Assembly: GCF_036010485.1 (NCBI RefSeq)
Contig: NZ_CP108568.1
Coordinates: 2,502,001-2,566,000, forward strand
DNA: 64,000 nt
DNA from: Streptomyces sp. NBC_01198
GTDB taxonomy: Bacteria; Actinomycetota; Actinomycetes; Streptomycetales; Streptomycetaceae
Direction of reading: 5' to 3'
This document shows positions 56,481 through 64,000 of this stretch, piece after piece (within the stretch, counting starts at the first letter, position 1; the number at the start of each line of letters is the position of its first letter). The notes beneath the pieces are model-generated. The model did not search any database, had not been told where the DNA came from, and saw only the letters and a list, made by a program, of their open reading frames with translations. The translations under genes were made by a program, and so were the position numbers.

Positions 56481-59060
56481 GTGGACCCTACAGACGACGT
56501 CCGGGAGTCGGACGTGGCCATCGTCGGCATGGCCTGCCGCTTCCCCGGGGCGGAGAGCACCGAGCGCTTCTGGCAGAACCTCCGTGACGGCACCAGGACG
56601 ACGACGTACTTCACCGACGACGAGCTGCTGGCCGCGGGCGTCAGCCCGCGCGTCCTGGCCGACCCGCAGTACGTGAAGGCCGGGCAGATCCTGCCCGGCA
56701 TCGACCAGTTCGACGCCGGGCTGTTCCGCGTCCCGCGCGACGAGGCGGAAGTCCTCGACCCGCAGCAGCGGATCTTCCTCGAATGCGCACTGACCGCCCT
56801 GGAGGACGCCGGCTGCGACCCGGACCGGCACGCGGGCCCGATCGGCGTCTACGCCGGCGTCGGGCTGAACGCCTACGCGCTGCACCAGCTGGCCGAGCGC
56901 TACCGGGACGCCTCCGAGGTCGAGCGCTACCGGCTGATGATCGCCACCGACAAGGACTTCCTGGCCACCCGGGTGTCGTACAAGCTCGGCCTGCGCGGAC
57001 CGAGCGTGAACGTCGGCACCGCGTGCTCCACGTCGCTGGTGGCGGTCCACCTGGCCTGCCTGGCGCTGCTCGGCGGCGAGTGCGACGCGGCGCTGGCCGG
57101 CAGCGCGTACATCCGCTTCCCGCAGGACCAGGGCTACCTGCACCAGCCGGGCATGATCTTCTCCCCCGACGGCCACTGCCGCGCCTTCGACTCCAAGGCC
57201 CAGGGCACGGTCATCGGCAGCGGCGTCGGGGTGGTACTGCTCAAGCGGCTCACCGACGCGCTGGCCGCCGGCGACCGGGTGCACGCGGTCATCAAGGGCT
57301 CGGCGGTCAACAACGACGGCTCGGTCAAGGCCAGTTACACCGCACCGAGCATCCGGGGGCAGGCCTCCGTGATCGCCGACGCGCTCGGCGTCGCGGACTG
57401 CGAGCCCGGTACGATCGGCTACGTCGAGGCGCACGGCACCGGTACGGCGCTCGGCGACCCGATCGAAGTCGCCGCGCTGAACGAGGCGTTCGCCGCGGGC
57501 GGATCGGCCGGGCCGCGGCACCCCGTCGCGCTGGGCTCGGTGAAGTCCAACGTCGGCCACCTGGACACCGCCGCCGGCATGGCGGGACTGATCAAGACCT
57601 CGCTCATGCTGCGGCACGCCACGCTCGTCCCGACGCTGGACTTCGAGGCGCCGAATCCGGAGATCCCCTTCGCCGGGGGGCCGTTCGAGGTCAACACGGA
57701 GCTGCGGGACTGGCCGGCGCCGGAGGGGGCCGGGCCCCGGCGGGCGGGCGTCAGCGCCTTCGGGATCGGGGGCACCAACGCGCACGTCGTGCTCGAAGAG
57801 GCCCCCGCGCCGCTCCGGCCGGCCACCGGCCGACCCGGCGGCCCGGCGCTGCTGCTGGTGTCCGCGGCCACCGCGGCGGCCGCGGACCGCGCCGCCGCTG
57901 ACCTCTCCCGGCACCTGCGGCGGCACGGCGGCACGCCCTTCGAGGACATCGCCGGCACCCTGGCGCTGGGCCGCCGCGTCCACCCGCACCGGCGCTTCGT
58001 CGTGGCGACCGACCCGCGCGACGCGGCCATGGCACTCGCGGTGGGCGGCCGCGAGCGCGTACCCGCGGGCGAGGCGACCGCCGAGGGCACGGCGGCGGCC
58101 TTCCTCTGCACGGGCACCTCCCCCGACGGGGGCGCCCACGCGGCGGCGCTCTACGAGCAGTCCCCGGCCTTCCGCACGGCGGTGGACGACTGCCTGGCGC
58201 AGGCGAGCGCTGACCCGGCGGTCGCGGGTTCCGTGCTTACGGCGGGCGACGCCGTGGCTGCGGCGCTTGCCGAGTACGCGACCGCGCAGGTCCTGCGGGC
58301 CTGGGGCATCGTGCCCGCCGCGGTGCTCGCTGTCGGGCCCGAGGCCTGGCGCGCGGCGGGCTGTCTGGCGGGCGCCATCTCCCCGGCGACCATGCTCGAT
58401 CCGGCGGCGACGCCCCCCTCCGCGCCGAGTCCGTCCCTGCCGCTGTGGTCGGCGGGGGGCTGGACCGGCCCCGGCGGTCCGCCCGGTGGCGCCGCGGCCT
58501 CCCCCGAGGCCGCCCTGCACGGCGCCGGCTGGACCCGCCTCGACCTGGCCCCCGACTCCGCCCACGCCCCCGGCCTGCCGGCCCTGCTCGCCTCGGTGGG
58601 CCGGGCCTGGCTGTCCGGCCTGGCTGTGGACTGGGCGGCCTTCTACGCCGACCGCCCCTTCCTGCGCACCTCCCTGCCGACCTACCCCTTCCAACGCGAG
58701 CGCTTCTGGTACGACCCCGCCCCGCGCACGGCCGCCGCCACGAGCGAGCGCACGCCCCTGCGCGACCAGTTGACCGGCCGCCCGGTCGTGGTCCAGATCT
58801 CCCTGCTCACCGAATACCTCCGCGACGAGATCGGCCGAGCGCTGGGCCCCCAGCCCACGGAGGACGGTCTGCCCGACCCGGCGGCCGAACTGTTCGACCT
58901 GAACGCGGAGTCGCTAATGCTGATCGAGCTGACCGCGAAGCTCGGCGACGAACTCGCCTACCCGGTTCCGGCAACCGGCTTCATCGACTATCCGACGATC
59001 GACTCCTTCGTGGAGAACCTCTTCGAGGAGATGCAGGCGGCCGGCGCCATCGCTGACTGA
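56481..59060 (+). CDS. Type I polyketide synthase: KS - degenerate AT - ACP
   Basis: An 859-residue module. Residues ~10-435 are an intact ketosynthase: Cys182 in GTACSTSLVAVH, His in VEAHGTGTALGDP and His in KSNVGHLDTAAG. Residues ~460-720 are derived from an acyltransferase (YEQSPAFRTAVDDCL, EYATAQVLRAWGIVPAAVL) but are shortened: where active enzymes have GHSxGE there is VGPEAW, and the GQG motif is GTS. It cannot load its own extender. The post-AT linker (TSLPTYPFQRERFWYD) is normal. The last ~90 residues are an ACP with Ser811 in LNAESLMLIEL. No reductive domains. GTG start with GAGGA upstream. It needs a trans-acting acyltransferase or accepts acyl groups from partner carrier proteins. 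Confidence 0.9.
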   Translation: MDPTDDVRESDVAIVGMACRFPGAESTERFWQNLRDGTRTTTYFTDDELLAAGVSPRVLADPQYVKAGQILPGIDQFDAGLFRVPRDEAEVLDPQQRIFLECALTALEDAGCDPDRHAGPIGVYAGVGLNAYALHQLAERYRDASEVERYRLMIATDKDFLATRVSYKLGLRGPSVNVGTACSTSLVAVHLACLALLGGECDAALAGSAYIRFPQDQGYLHQPGMIFSPDGHCRAFDSKAQGTVIGSGVGVVLLKRLTDALAAGDRVHAVIKGSAVNNDGSVKASYTAPSIRGQASVIADALGVADCEPGTIGYVEAHGTGTALGDPIEVAALNEAFAAGGSAGPRHPVALGSVKSNVGHLDTAAGMAGLIKTSLMLRHATLVPTLDFEAPNPEIPFAGGPFEVNTELRDWPAPEGAGPRRAGVSAFGIGGTNAHVVLEEAPAPLRPATGRPGGPALLLVSAATAAAADRAAADLSRHLRRHGGTPFEDIAGTLALGRRVHPHRRFVVATDPRDAAMALAVGGRERVPAGEATAEGTAAAFLCTGTSPDGGAHAAALYEQSPAFRTAVDDCLAQASADPAVAGSVLTAGDAVAAALAEYATAQVLRAWGIVPAAVLAVGPEAWRAAGCLAGAISPATMLDPAATPPSAPSPSLPLWSAGGWTGPGGPPGGAAASPEAALHGAGWTRLDLAPDSAHAPGLPALLASVGRAWLSGLAVDWAAFYADRPFLRTSLPTYPFQRERFWYDPAPRTAAATSERTPLRDQLTGRPVVVQISLLTEYLRDEIGRALGPQPTEDGLPDPAAELFDLNAESLMLIELTAKLGDELAYPVPATGFIDYPTIDSFVENLFEEMQAAGAIAD

Positions 59061-59443
59061 CCTCGGTCCCCACCGGAACGACGGTCCCCGGTCCCGAACG
59101 GGGGCCGGGGACGCCCGGCGCGGACACAGCGGTCCGAGCCGGCCGACGTGTTGAGCCGGACACCCAGCGCTCACCCACGCCCGCCGGGCACGACCGCCGC
59201 GCCGCGCGCCTGTGTCGGCGCACGCGGGAGCGCCGCCACGCCCGGGCACGAATCCAGGGACGATACGTGCCGACGCAGGCCGGCCCCACTGGCGCAGTCC
59301 GTGGCCGGGCCGAGCCACACAGCGGCCACCCACCGCGGACGCAACAGCATGCGGCGGCACGGTCGCCGCCGGCGCGCCCGCCGGGCGCGACCGCCGCGGC
59401 ATGTGCCGGTGCCGGACCCTGGCGGGGAGCCGCCCGGCCGGGG
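59061..59443. other. Convergent 383-bp intergenic region
   Basis: Lies between the convergent KS-AT-ACP and formyltransferase-NRPS genes. It contains one GC-rich hairpin (59084-59112); the rest is GC-rich sequence without a credible gene, repeat or regulatory signal. Confidence 0.6.
59084..59112 (+). terminator. Hairpin after the KS-AT-ACP gene
   Basis: GTCCCCGG pairs with CCGGGGAC around a 13-nt loop in which CCC/GGG can also pair, 24 nt past the stop codon. Likely terminator. Confidence 0.65.
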
Positions 59444-62400
59444 TCAGGCGCGGTGGCGGCGGCGGTGCAGGAGGGTGCGGTCGATGCGCGCCGGGGTGCC
59501 GGTGCGCGCGGCGGGGGCGGGGGCAGGGGCGGTCAGGCTGGCCGCCATCGTGCGGACCGTCGGGTGGCGGAACATGTCGACCGACGTCAGGCGCAGCGCC
59601 AGCGCCGCGTTCAGCCGCTTGACCGCCTCCACCAGCAGCAGCGAATTGCCGCCCGCGTCGAAGAAGTTGTCGTCGACCCCGATGTCGTCGCGGGCCAGCA
59701 CGGCGCGCCAGACCGAGGCGACCGCCTCCTCCGTCCCTGGCCTGGGACGGGCGGTCGCGGGGACGGGGGCGGTGGTACGGGGCGGGGCCGGGAGGGCCTT
59801 GCGGTCGACCTTGCCGTTGCGGGTCAGCGGGATCTCGGCCAGCGGCACGTAGAGCGCAGGGACCATGTAGCCGGGCAGGTCGCGGGCGAGGTGGCGGCGC
59901 AGCTCGGCGGAGGTGGGCGCCACCGGGCCCTCGGGGATTAGGTAGCCGACCAGCCGCCTGGTGCCCGCGGTGTCCTCGCGGGCCGCCACCACCGCCCGCC
60001 GCACCCCGGCGTGCCGCTGCAGCACCGCCTCGATCTCGCCGAGTTCGATACGGAAGCCGTCGATCTTCACCTGGTCGTCGATCCGGCCCAGGTAGTCGAG
60101 CCGGCCGTCCGCCAGCCACCGTACGAGGTCGCCGGTGCGGTAGAGGCGCCCGCTCCGGGCGAAGGCGTCCGGTACGAACTTCTCGGCCGTCAGCTCGGGA
60201 CGCCCGTGGTAACCGTCGGCCACCCCGGCTCCGCCGATGTACAACTCACCCGCCACGTACGGCGGCAGCGGCCGCCCGCCCGGGTCGAGCACGTAGCAGC
60301 GGGTGTTGGCGATCGGCCGGCCGAGGGTGACCCGGTCGCCGGGCCGGATGCGGACGGCGGCCGACCAGACGGTGGTCTCGGTCGGGCCGTAGAGGTTCCA
60401 CAACTCCCCGACCCGGGAGAGCAGTCCGGCCGCCAGGTCGGCCGGCAGCGCCTCGCCGCCGCACAGGGCGCGCAGCGCCGGGTCGCCCTCCCAGCCGGTG
60501 GCGATCAGCAGCCGCCAGGTGGCCGGGGTGGCCTGCATCACGGTCGGCCGCGACCGCTCCAGCCGCGCGCGCAGCGCGTATCCGTCGGAGGCCACCTGTT
60601 CGGGCACCAGCTCCACGCAGCCGCCGGTGACCAGCGGCAGGAACAGCTCAAGGCCCGCGATGTCGAAGCACACCGTGGTGACGGCCAGCAGCCGGTCGGC
60701 GTCCGTGCAGCCCGGCTCCGCCGCCATCGCACGCAGGAAGTTGGCCAGTGCGCGGTGCGCGATGCGGACGCCTTTCGGCCGGCCGGTCGAGCCCGAGGTG
60801 TAGATGACGTAGGCGAGGTCGCCGGGGTCCGGCGTCACGGCGGCCGCAGGCGGCTGCGGGGCCGCGGCCGCCTGCGTGACGTCCAACTCCCTTACGCCCA
60901 GGCCCCGCACGGCGTCCGGCAGCGGCAGCCCCCTGCCGGTCAGCAACAGGCTCACGCCCGCGTCCTCGGCCATCGCGCGGATGCGGTCGGGCGGGTAGAC
61001 CGGGTCGAGCGGCACGTACGCGGCGCCGGCCTTCATGACGCCGAGCAGCGCGGCCACCAGGTCGGCGGAGCGGTCGAGGTAGACGCCGACCAGCGAGCCG
61101 CGGCGGACGCCAGCGGCGGCCATCGCGGCCGCCAGCCGGTCGGCCCGGGAGTCGAGTTGGGCGTAGGTCAGCGTCCCGTCGGCGGCGGCCACCGCGGTGG
61201 CCGCGGGGCGGCGGAGCGCCTGCCCGGAGACCAGGGCGGGCACGCACGCCTCCGGCGCGGTGCTGGTCGCGGTGGCGTTCCAGTCCTCAAGGACCTGAGT
61301 CCGGCGCGCGCCGGACAGCAGCGGCACACCCGCCACGTCGCCTGGTGCCGCGCAGAGCGCGCCGAGGAATGCCGCCATGTCGGTGCGCAGCGCGTCCGCC
61401 GCCCCCGGCTCGACCCGGTCGGCGGCGAGCAGCAGCCGGCAGCGGTCGCCGCCGGGGGCCACCACGACCTGCGCGCAGGCCCCGGGGGGCACATCCGCCG
61501 TCCCGCCGATGCCGACCACCACGGGCAGCCCCCCGCGCCCCGGCGCGCCCGCGAGCGCGGGCCGGCGGGCAGGCAGGTCGCTCAGATGCGTGTCGTCCGC
61601 CGCGGTGGCGGCGGCGACCTCGGCGCAGTAGTCGGCGAACGTACGCCCCGGCTCCGCCGCCGGTACCCGCAGGGGCAGCGTCGCCGCGAAGAACGGATCC
61701 GGCGCCCCGGACGGCCGGAACCCAACGTCGAGTTGGGGTGCGTCGGCGGTCCGCGCCAGGAAGAGGAGCACTGCCGCGAGCGCGGCCACCTCGGGCGGGG
61801 CGCCGCCGGCCGCGGCGGCGAGCGTGGCGGGAACCGACAGGTCGTAACCCTCGGCGTCCCCGGGACCCGGGGACGGGTGAGCCGGCCCGCGGGCCCCGCC
61901 TGCGTAGGGCAGTTCGTACGGACGGACCCTCGCCAGCCGGCGTGCCCAGCGGGACTCCCCCGGCCGGGTCGCCGCCATCCGCGACACCAGGGCCGCGACC
62001 GTGGCCGGGTCGGGGACGGGCAGCAGGTCTCCCGGGCGGAGGGCGTGGCGGGCGAGGAGGGCGGCGACGGGGACGGGCGTGCCGTCGGGGTCGCGGAGGT
62101 CGCCCACCGTGAGGGCCTGGTCGGCGGTGGAGACCGTGAGGCCGGTGGTGTCGGCGGCCAGCAGCGTGCCCGGGGGGCGGGCGCCGGGGGCGGCCGGGGA
62201 CAGCCGGCTGCGGCCGACCACCAGGTAACCGCCGCCCGGGAGCGGGAGCTTCGCCGTGCCGAAGGCGTTCTCGCTGCGGCCCAGGGCGGCAGCGCGCACC
62301 AGCGCGTGCAGCCCCCGGCCGCCGCGCGTCCAGCGCAGCAGCCCGCCGCCCGGCAGCACGTCACCGCGGCCGTGGTAGGTGCGCAGCCGCATGTCCTGCG

Positions 62401-63013
62401 GTTCGGGCGCCGCCCGCCCCGCCGCGAGCAGGTCGGCGAGTTCGGCGAAGGAGTCCGTTCCGGCCTGGAAGCAGGCGGTGTTGAGGTCGTAGGCGGTGTC
62501 GTCCGGGCCGACGTCGAAGCACCGCCGCAGCAGGACGTCGCCCTCGTCGGCGCCCGCGGTCATCACGTGCCAGGTCACCCCGTGCTCGGCGGGCGACTCC
62601 AGCAGCGCCCAGCTGGTGGCCTGCACACCGGCGTGCCGTGGCAGCAGGGCGTCGTGGAAGTTGACCGCCATCCGCCGCGGCAGGTCGAGCAGCCGCTGCG
62701 GGACGATCCGCATGTTGGTGATGCTGAACAGGTAGTCGAACGGCTCACCGTCCAGGGCCGCTTCCAGGCTGTCGAGGCGCGGCAGGCTGGTGATGCCCCG
62801 CTCCCCGGCCCAGTCGCGCAAGGCCGCCTCGGGCGAGACCAGGGCCGTGACGCGGTGGCCGCGTTCCCGCCACAGGCGCACGCATTCGGCGAGCAGCGCG
62901 TGCTCGCCGACCATGACGGCGCTCAGCGGCGGTTCTGGCGGCCCGGCGGGCGGCGGGACCTGCACCGGTGGCGGAACCTGCCCCGGTGGCGGGCCGGCGG
63001 ATTCACCGCCCAT
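59444..63013 (-). CDS. Formyltransferase - adenylation - PCP nonribosomal peptide synthetase
   Basis: A 1189-residue loading-type NRPS. After a Pro-rich N-terminus (1-30), residues 31-300 are a Met-tRNA-formyltransferase-like domain with Asn118, His120 (NFHDALLPRHAG) and Asp156 (ADEGD). Residues ~380-600 look like the back half of a condensation domain without HHxxxDG. The adenylation domain (~620-1090) has YVIYTSGSTGRPKG, NLYGPTETTVW and YRTGDLVRW; my reading of its pocket is D-I-L-Q-L-G-L-V-W, one residue from a glycine code. A PCP follows (FFDAGGNSLLLVE). Expected product: N-formyl-aminoacyl-PCP, probably formylglycyl. The start at 63013 overlaps the FabF-like gene by 11 bp; its ribosome binding site is poor. 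Confidence 0.88.
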   Translation of the reverse strand: MGGESAGPPPGQVPPPVQVPPPAGPPEPPLSAVMVGEHALLAECVRLWRERGHRVTALVSPEAALRDWAGERGITSLPRLDSLEAALDGEPFDYLFSITNMRIVPQRLLDLPRRMAVNFHDALLPRHAGVQATSWALLESPAEHGVTWHVMTAGADEGDVLLRRCFDVGPDDTAYDLNTACFQAGTDSFAELADLLAAGRAAPEPQDMRLRTYHGRGDVLPGGGLLRWTRGGRGLHALVRAAALGRSENAFGTAKLPLPGGGYLVVGRSRLSPAAPGARPPGTLLAADTTGLTVSTADQALTVGDLRDPDGTPVPVAALLARHALRPGDLLPVPDPATVAALVSRMAATRPGESRWARRLARVRPYELPYAGGARGPAHPSPGPGDAEGYDLSVPATLAAAAGGAPPEVAALAAVLLFLARTADAPQLDVGFRPSGAPDPFFAATLPLRVPAAEPGRTFADYCAEVAAATAADDTHLSDLPARRPALAGAPGRGGLPVVVGIGGTADVPPGACAQVVVAPGGDRCRLLLAADRVEPGAADALRTDMAAFLGALCAAPGDVAGVPLLSGARRTQVLEDWNATATSTAPEACVPALVSGQALRRPAATAVAAADGTLTYAQLDSRADRLAAAMAAAGVRRGSLVGVYLDRSADLVAALLGVMKAGAAYVPLDPVYPPDRIRAMAEDAGVSLLLTGRGLPLPDAVRGLGVRELDVTQAAAAPQPPAAAVTPDPGDLAYVIYTSGSTGRPKGVRIAHRALANFLRAMAAEPGCTDADRLLAVTTVCFDIAGLELFLPLVTGGCVELVPEQVASDGYALRARLERSRPTVMQATPATWRLLIATGWEGDPALRALCGGEALPADLAAGLLSRVGELWNLYGPTETTVWSAAVRIRPGDRVTLGRPIANTRCYVLDPGGRPLPPYVAGELYIGGAGVADGYHGRPELTAEKFVPDAFARSGRLYRTGDLVRWLADGRLDYLGRIDDQVKIDGFRIELGEIEAVLQRHAGVRRAVVAAREDTAGTRRLVGYLIPEGPVAPTSAELRRHLARDLPGYMVPALYVPLAEIPLTRNGKVDRKALPAPPRTTAPVPATARPRPGTEEAVASVWRAVLARDDIGVDDNFFDAGGNSLLLVEAVKRLNAALALRLTSVDMFRHPTVRTMAASLTAPAPAPAARTGTPARIDRTLLHRRRHRA

Positions 63014-64000
63014 GGTCCGTACCGCCGGTTCTGGCCTGCCGGGTGCTCGGCGGCTGGAAGACCAGGGCGACGTTGTGGCCGCCGAAGGCCGAGGACGTCG
63101 ACAGGGCGGCCCTGACCTGCGCGGGCCTGGCGGTGCCGCGCACGTGGTCAAGGTCGCACGCGGGGTCCGGGTCGTCCAGGTTGTGCGTGGGCGGCAGCGT
63201 GCCGCCGGCCAGCGCCAGGATGGTGGCCGCCGCCTCCACCGCGCCCGAGCCGCCGAGCAGGTGCCCGGTGACGCCCTTGGTCGAGCTGACCGCGGGCTGG
63301 TCGTCGCCGAAGACCTGCCGGATGGCGGCGGCTTCCGCCATGTCGCCGATCTTCGTGCCGGTGCCGTGCGCGTTGACGTAGCCGATGTCGGCGAGGTCGA
63401 GGCCGGCCCGGCTGACCGCGCTGCGCAGGCAGGCGGCGACGCCGGACCCGTCCGGGTTGGGCATGATCAGGTGGTCGGCGTATCCGGCGGCGCCGCGCGC
63501 GTCGGCGAAGTCGGCGCGCTCGACCACGAGCATGCCGCCGCCCTCACCGAGGACGAAGCCGTTGCGGCGGGAGTCGAAGGGCCGGCTCGCGGCGGTCGGA
63601 TCGTCCGCCCAACCGGTGGCCAGCGCACGGGCGTTGCGGAAGCCCGCGATGCCGGTGAGGCCGCCGAGGGTGGCCTCGGTGCCGCCGCAGACGACGACGT
63701 CGGCGTCGCCGGCCGAGATCAGCCGGAAGGCCTCGGCGATGGCGTGCGCGCTCGCCGCGCAGGCGGTGGTGATGGTGGAACTGAAGCCGTGGATCCCGTG
63801 CTTGAGCGCGATCCTGGCCGTCGCCATGTTCGGCAGGAAGGCCGAGTAGAGGTACGAGCTGACGCCGGTGTGGCCGCGCTCGCCCGAGGCGCGGGCCTGC
63901 CGCTCGAAGGTGATCATGCCGCCGGCGCCGGTGGAGGCGATGACGGCGACCCGGTAGGGGTCCACGTCCTCGCCGATCTTGATCCCGGAGTCGGCGAGCG
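63003..64000 (-). CDS. FabF-like beta-ketoacyl-ACP synthase (N-terminus beyond window edge)
   Basis: The last ~332 residues of a FabF-type ketosynthase; about 90 N-terminal residues lie outside the window. The catalytic Cys is in SSTITTACAASAHAIAEAF and the two His are in VNAHGTGTKIGDM and KGVTGHLLGGSGAVEAA, so it is active. The ending (STSSAFGGHNVALVFQP) is standard. It differs from the housekeeping fatty-acid enzyme by context: it overlaps the formyltransferase-NRPS gene by 11 bp. Discrete FabF-like enzymes of this kind occur in highly reducing type II systems that make polyene chains, so partner KS, ketoreductase and dehydratase genes may lie to the right of the window. Confidence 0.92.
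   Translation of the reverse strand, partial: LADSGIKIGEDVDPYRVAVIASTGAGGMITFERQARASGERGHTGVSSYLYSAFLPNMATARIALKHGIHGFSSTITTACAASAHAIAEAFRLISAGDADVVVCGGTEATLGGLTGIAGFRNARALATGWADDPTAASRPFDSRRNGFVLGEGGGMLVVERADFADARGAAGYADHLIMPNPDGSGVAACLRSAVSRAGLDLADIGYVNAHGTGTKIGDMAEAAAIRQVFGDDQPAVSSTKGVTGHLLGGSGAVEAAATILALAGGTLPPTHNLDDPDPACDLDHVRGTARPAQVRAALSTSSAFGGHNVALVFQPPSTRQARTGGTDHGR

Noticed and set aside
60011..63115. A 1034-codon open frame on the + strand opposite the NRPS gene
   Set aside because: Antisense shadow; composition is arginine/glycine-rich and has no recognisable fold, whereas the minus-strand frame has all NRPS motifs.

Overview
The window comes from a high-GC actinomycete, most likely Streptomyces or a close relative. 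Nearly every coding frame has the extreme third-position G/C bias of that group (which also creates very long antisense open frames). The gene families are typical of it too: SARP and StrR-like regulators, RppA, NphB-type prenyltransferase, ECF SigJ, SAV_2336-type conflict proteins, DmdR-type iron box. No rRNA, tRNA, CRISPR array, intact insertion sequence or replication origin was seen.

Layout. (1) 1-3890: housekeeping and stress genes, namely two cold-shock proteins around a DEAD-box RNA helicase, an Asp23-family protein and a small membrane protein. (2) 4011-6521: TetR regulator, SDR and F420-type LLM oxidoreductases. (3) 6610-14113: a predicted MoxR/vWA/VMAP conflict system with a caspase-like protein, a lipase-like hydrolase and a GntR-type regulator. 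(4) 14265-20128: a DUF885 peptidase-like protein, then a second conflict-type unit, a 1209-residue NB-ARC/TPR protein with 16 nearly uniform 40-residue repeats and its small partner. (5) 20290-46981: a biosynthetic cluster for what I infer is an aminated, methylated, geranylated naphthoquinone. (6) 47051-50031: SigJ, a CopD-like membrane protein behind an iron box, and a SRPBCC protein. (7) 50068-64000: the start of a second, hybrid cluster that runs off the right edge: P450, StrR-like regulator, MMPL exporter, PP-loop ATPase, KS with a degenerate AT plus ACP, a formyltransferase-adenylation-PCP protein and a FabF-like ketosynthase.

How cluster 5 should work. RppA makes 1,3,6,8-tetrahydroxynaphthalene from five malonyl-CoA. 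A DegT aminotransferase, a methyltransferase and an FAD hydroxylase tailor it, as in furaquinocin- and naphterpin-type pathways. Dxs, IspG and an IspH fused in frame to a polyprenyl synthase give a private supply of geranyl diphosphate, which the NphB-like enzyme attaches. A seven-gene, fully overlapping operon carries the ebo 'metabolite traffic' genes (eboA, B, C, E, F), with inositol-3-phosphate synthase where other ebo operons have the dehydroquinate-synthase-like EboD. Beside it is a secreted ScyD/ScyE-like beta-propeller. Both ebo and ScyD/E are known from scytonemin biosynthesis, so part of the maturation here may happen outside the cytoplasmic membrane. An MFS pump finishes export.

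Regulation of cluster 5 can be read from the sequence. Five intergenic regions (upstream of rppA, ispH-pps, scyD-like, the FAD hydroxylase and the NphB-like gene) carry 11-bp-phased CCAAG/CCAAC repeats, all in the same orientation relative to the downstream gene. In three of them an ATGCTG hexamer lies exactly 10 nt past the last repeat. This is the expected architecture of a SARP regulon, and the SARP gene lies inside the cluster at 42175-43329, with an N-terminal coiled coil resembling an IS3 transposase OrfA.
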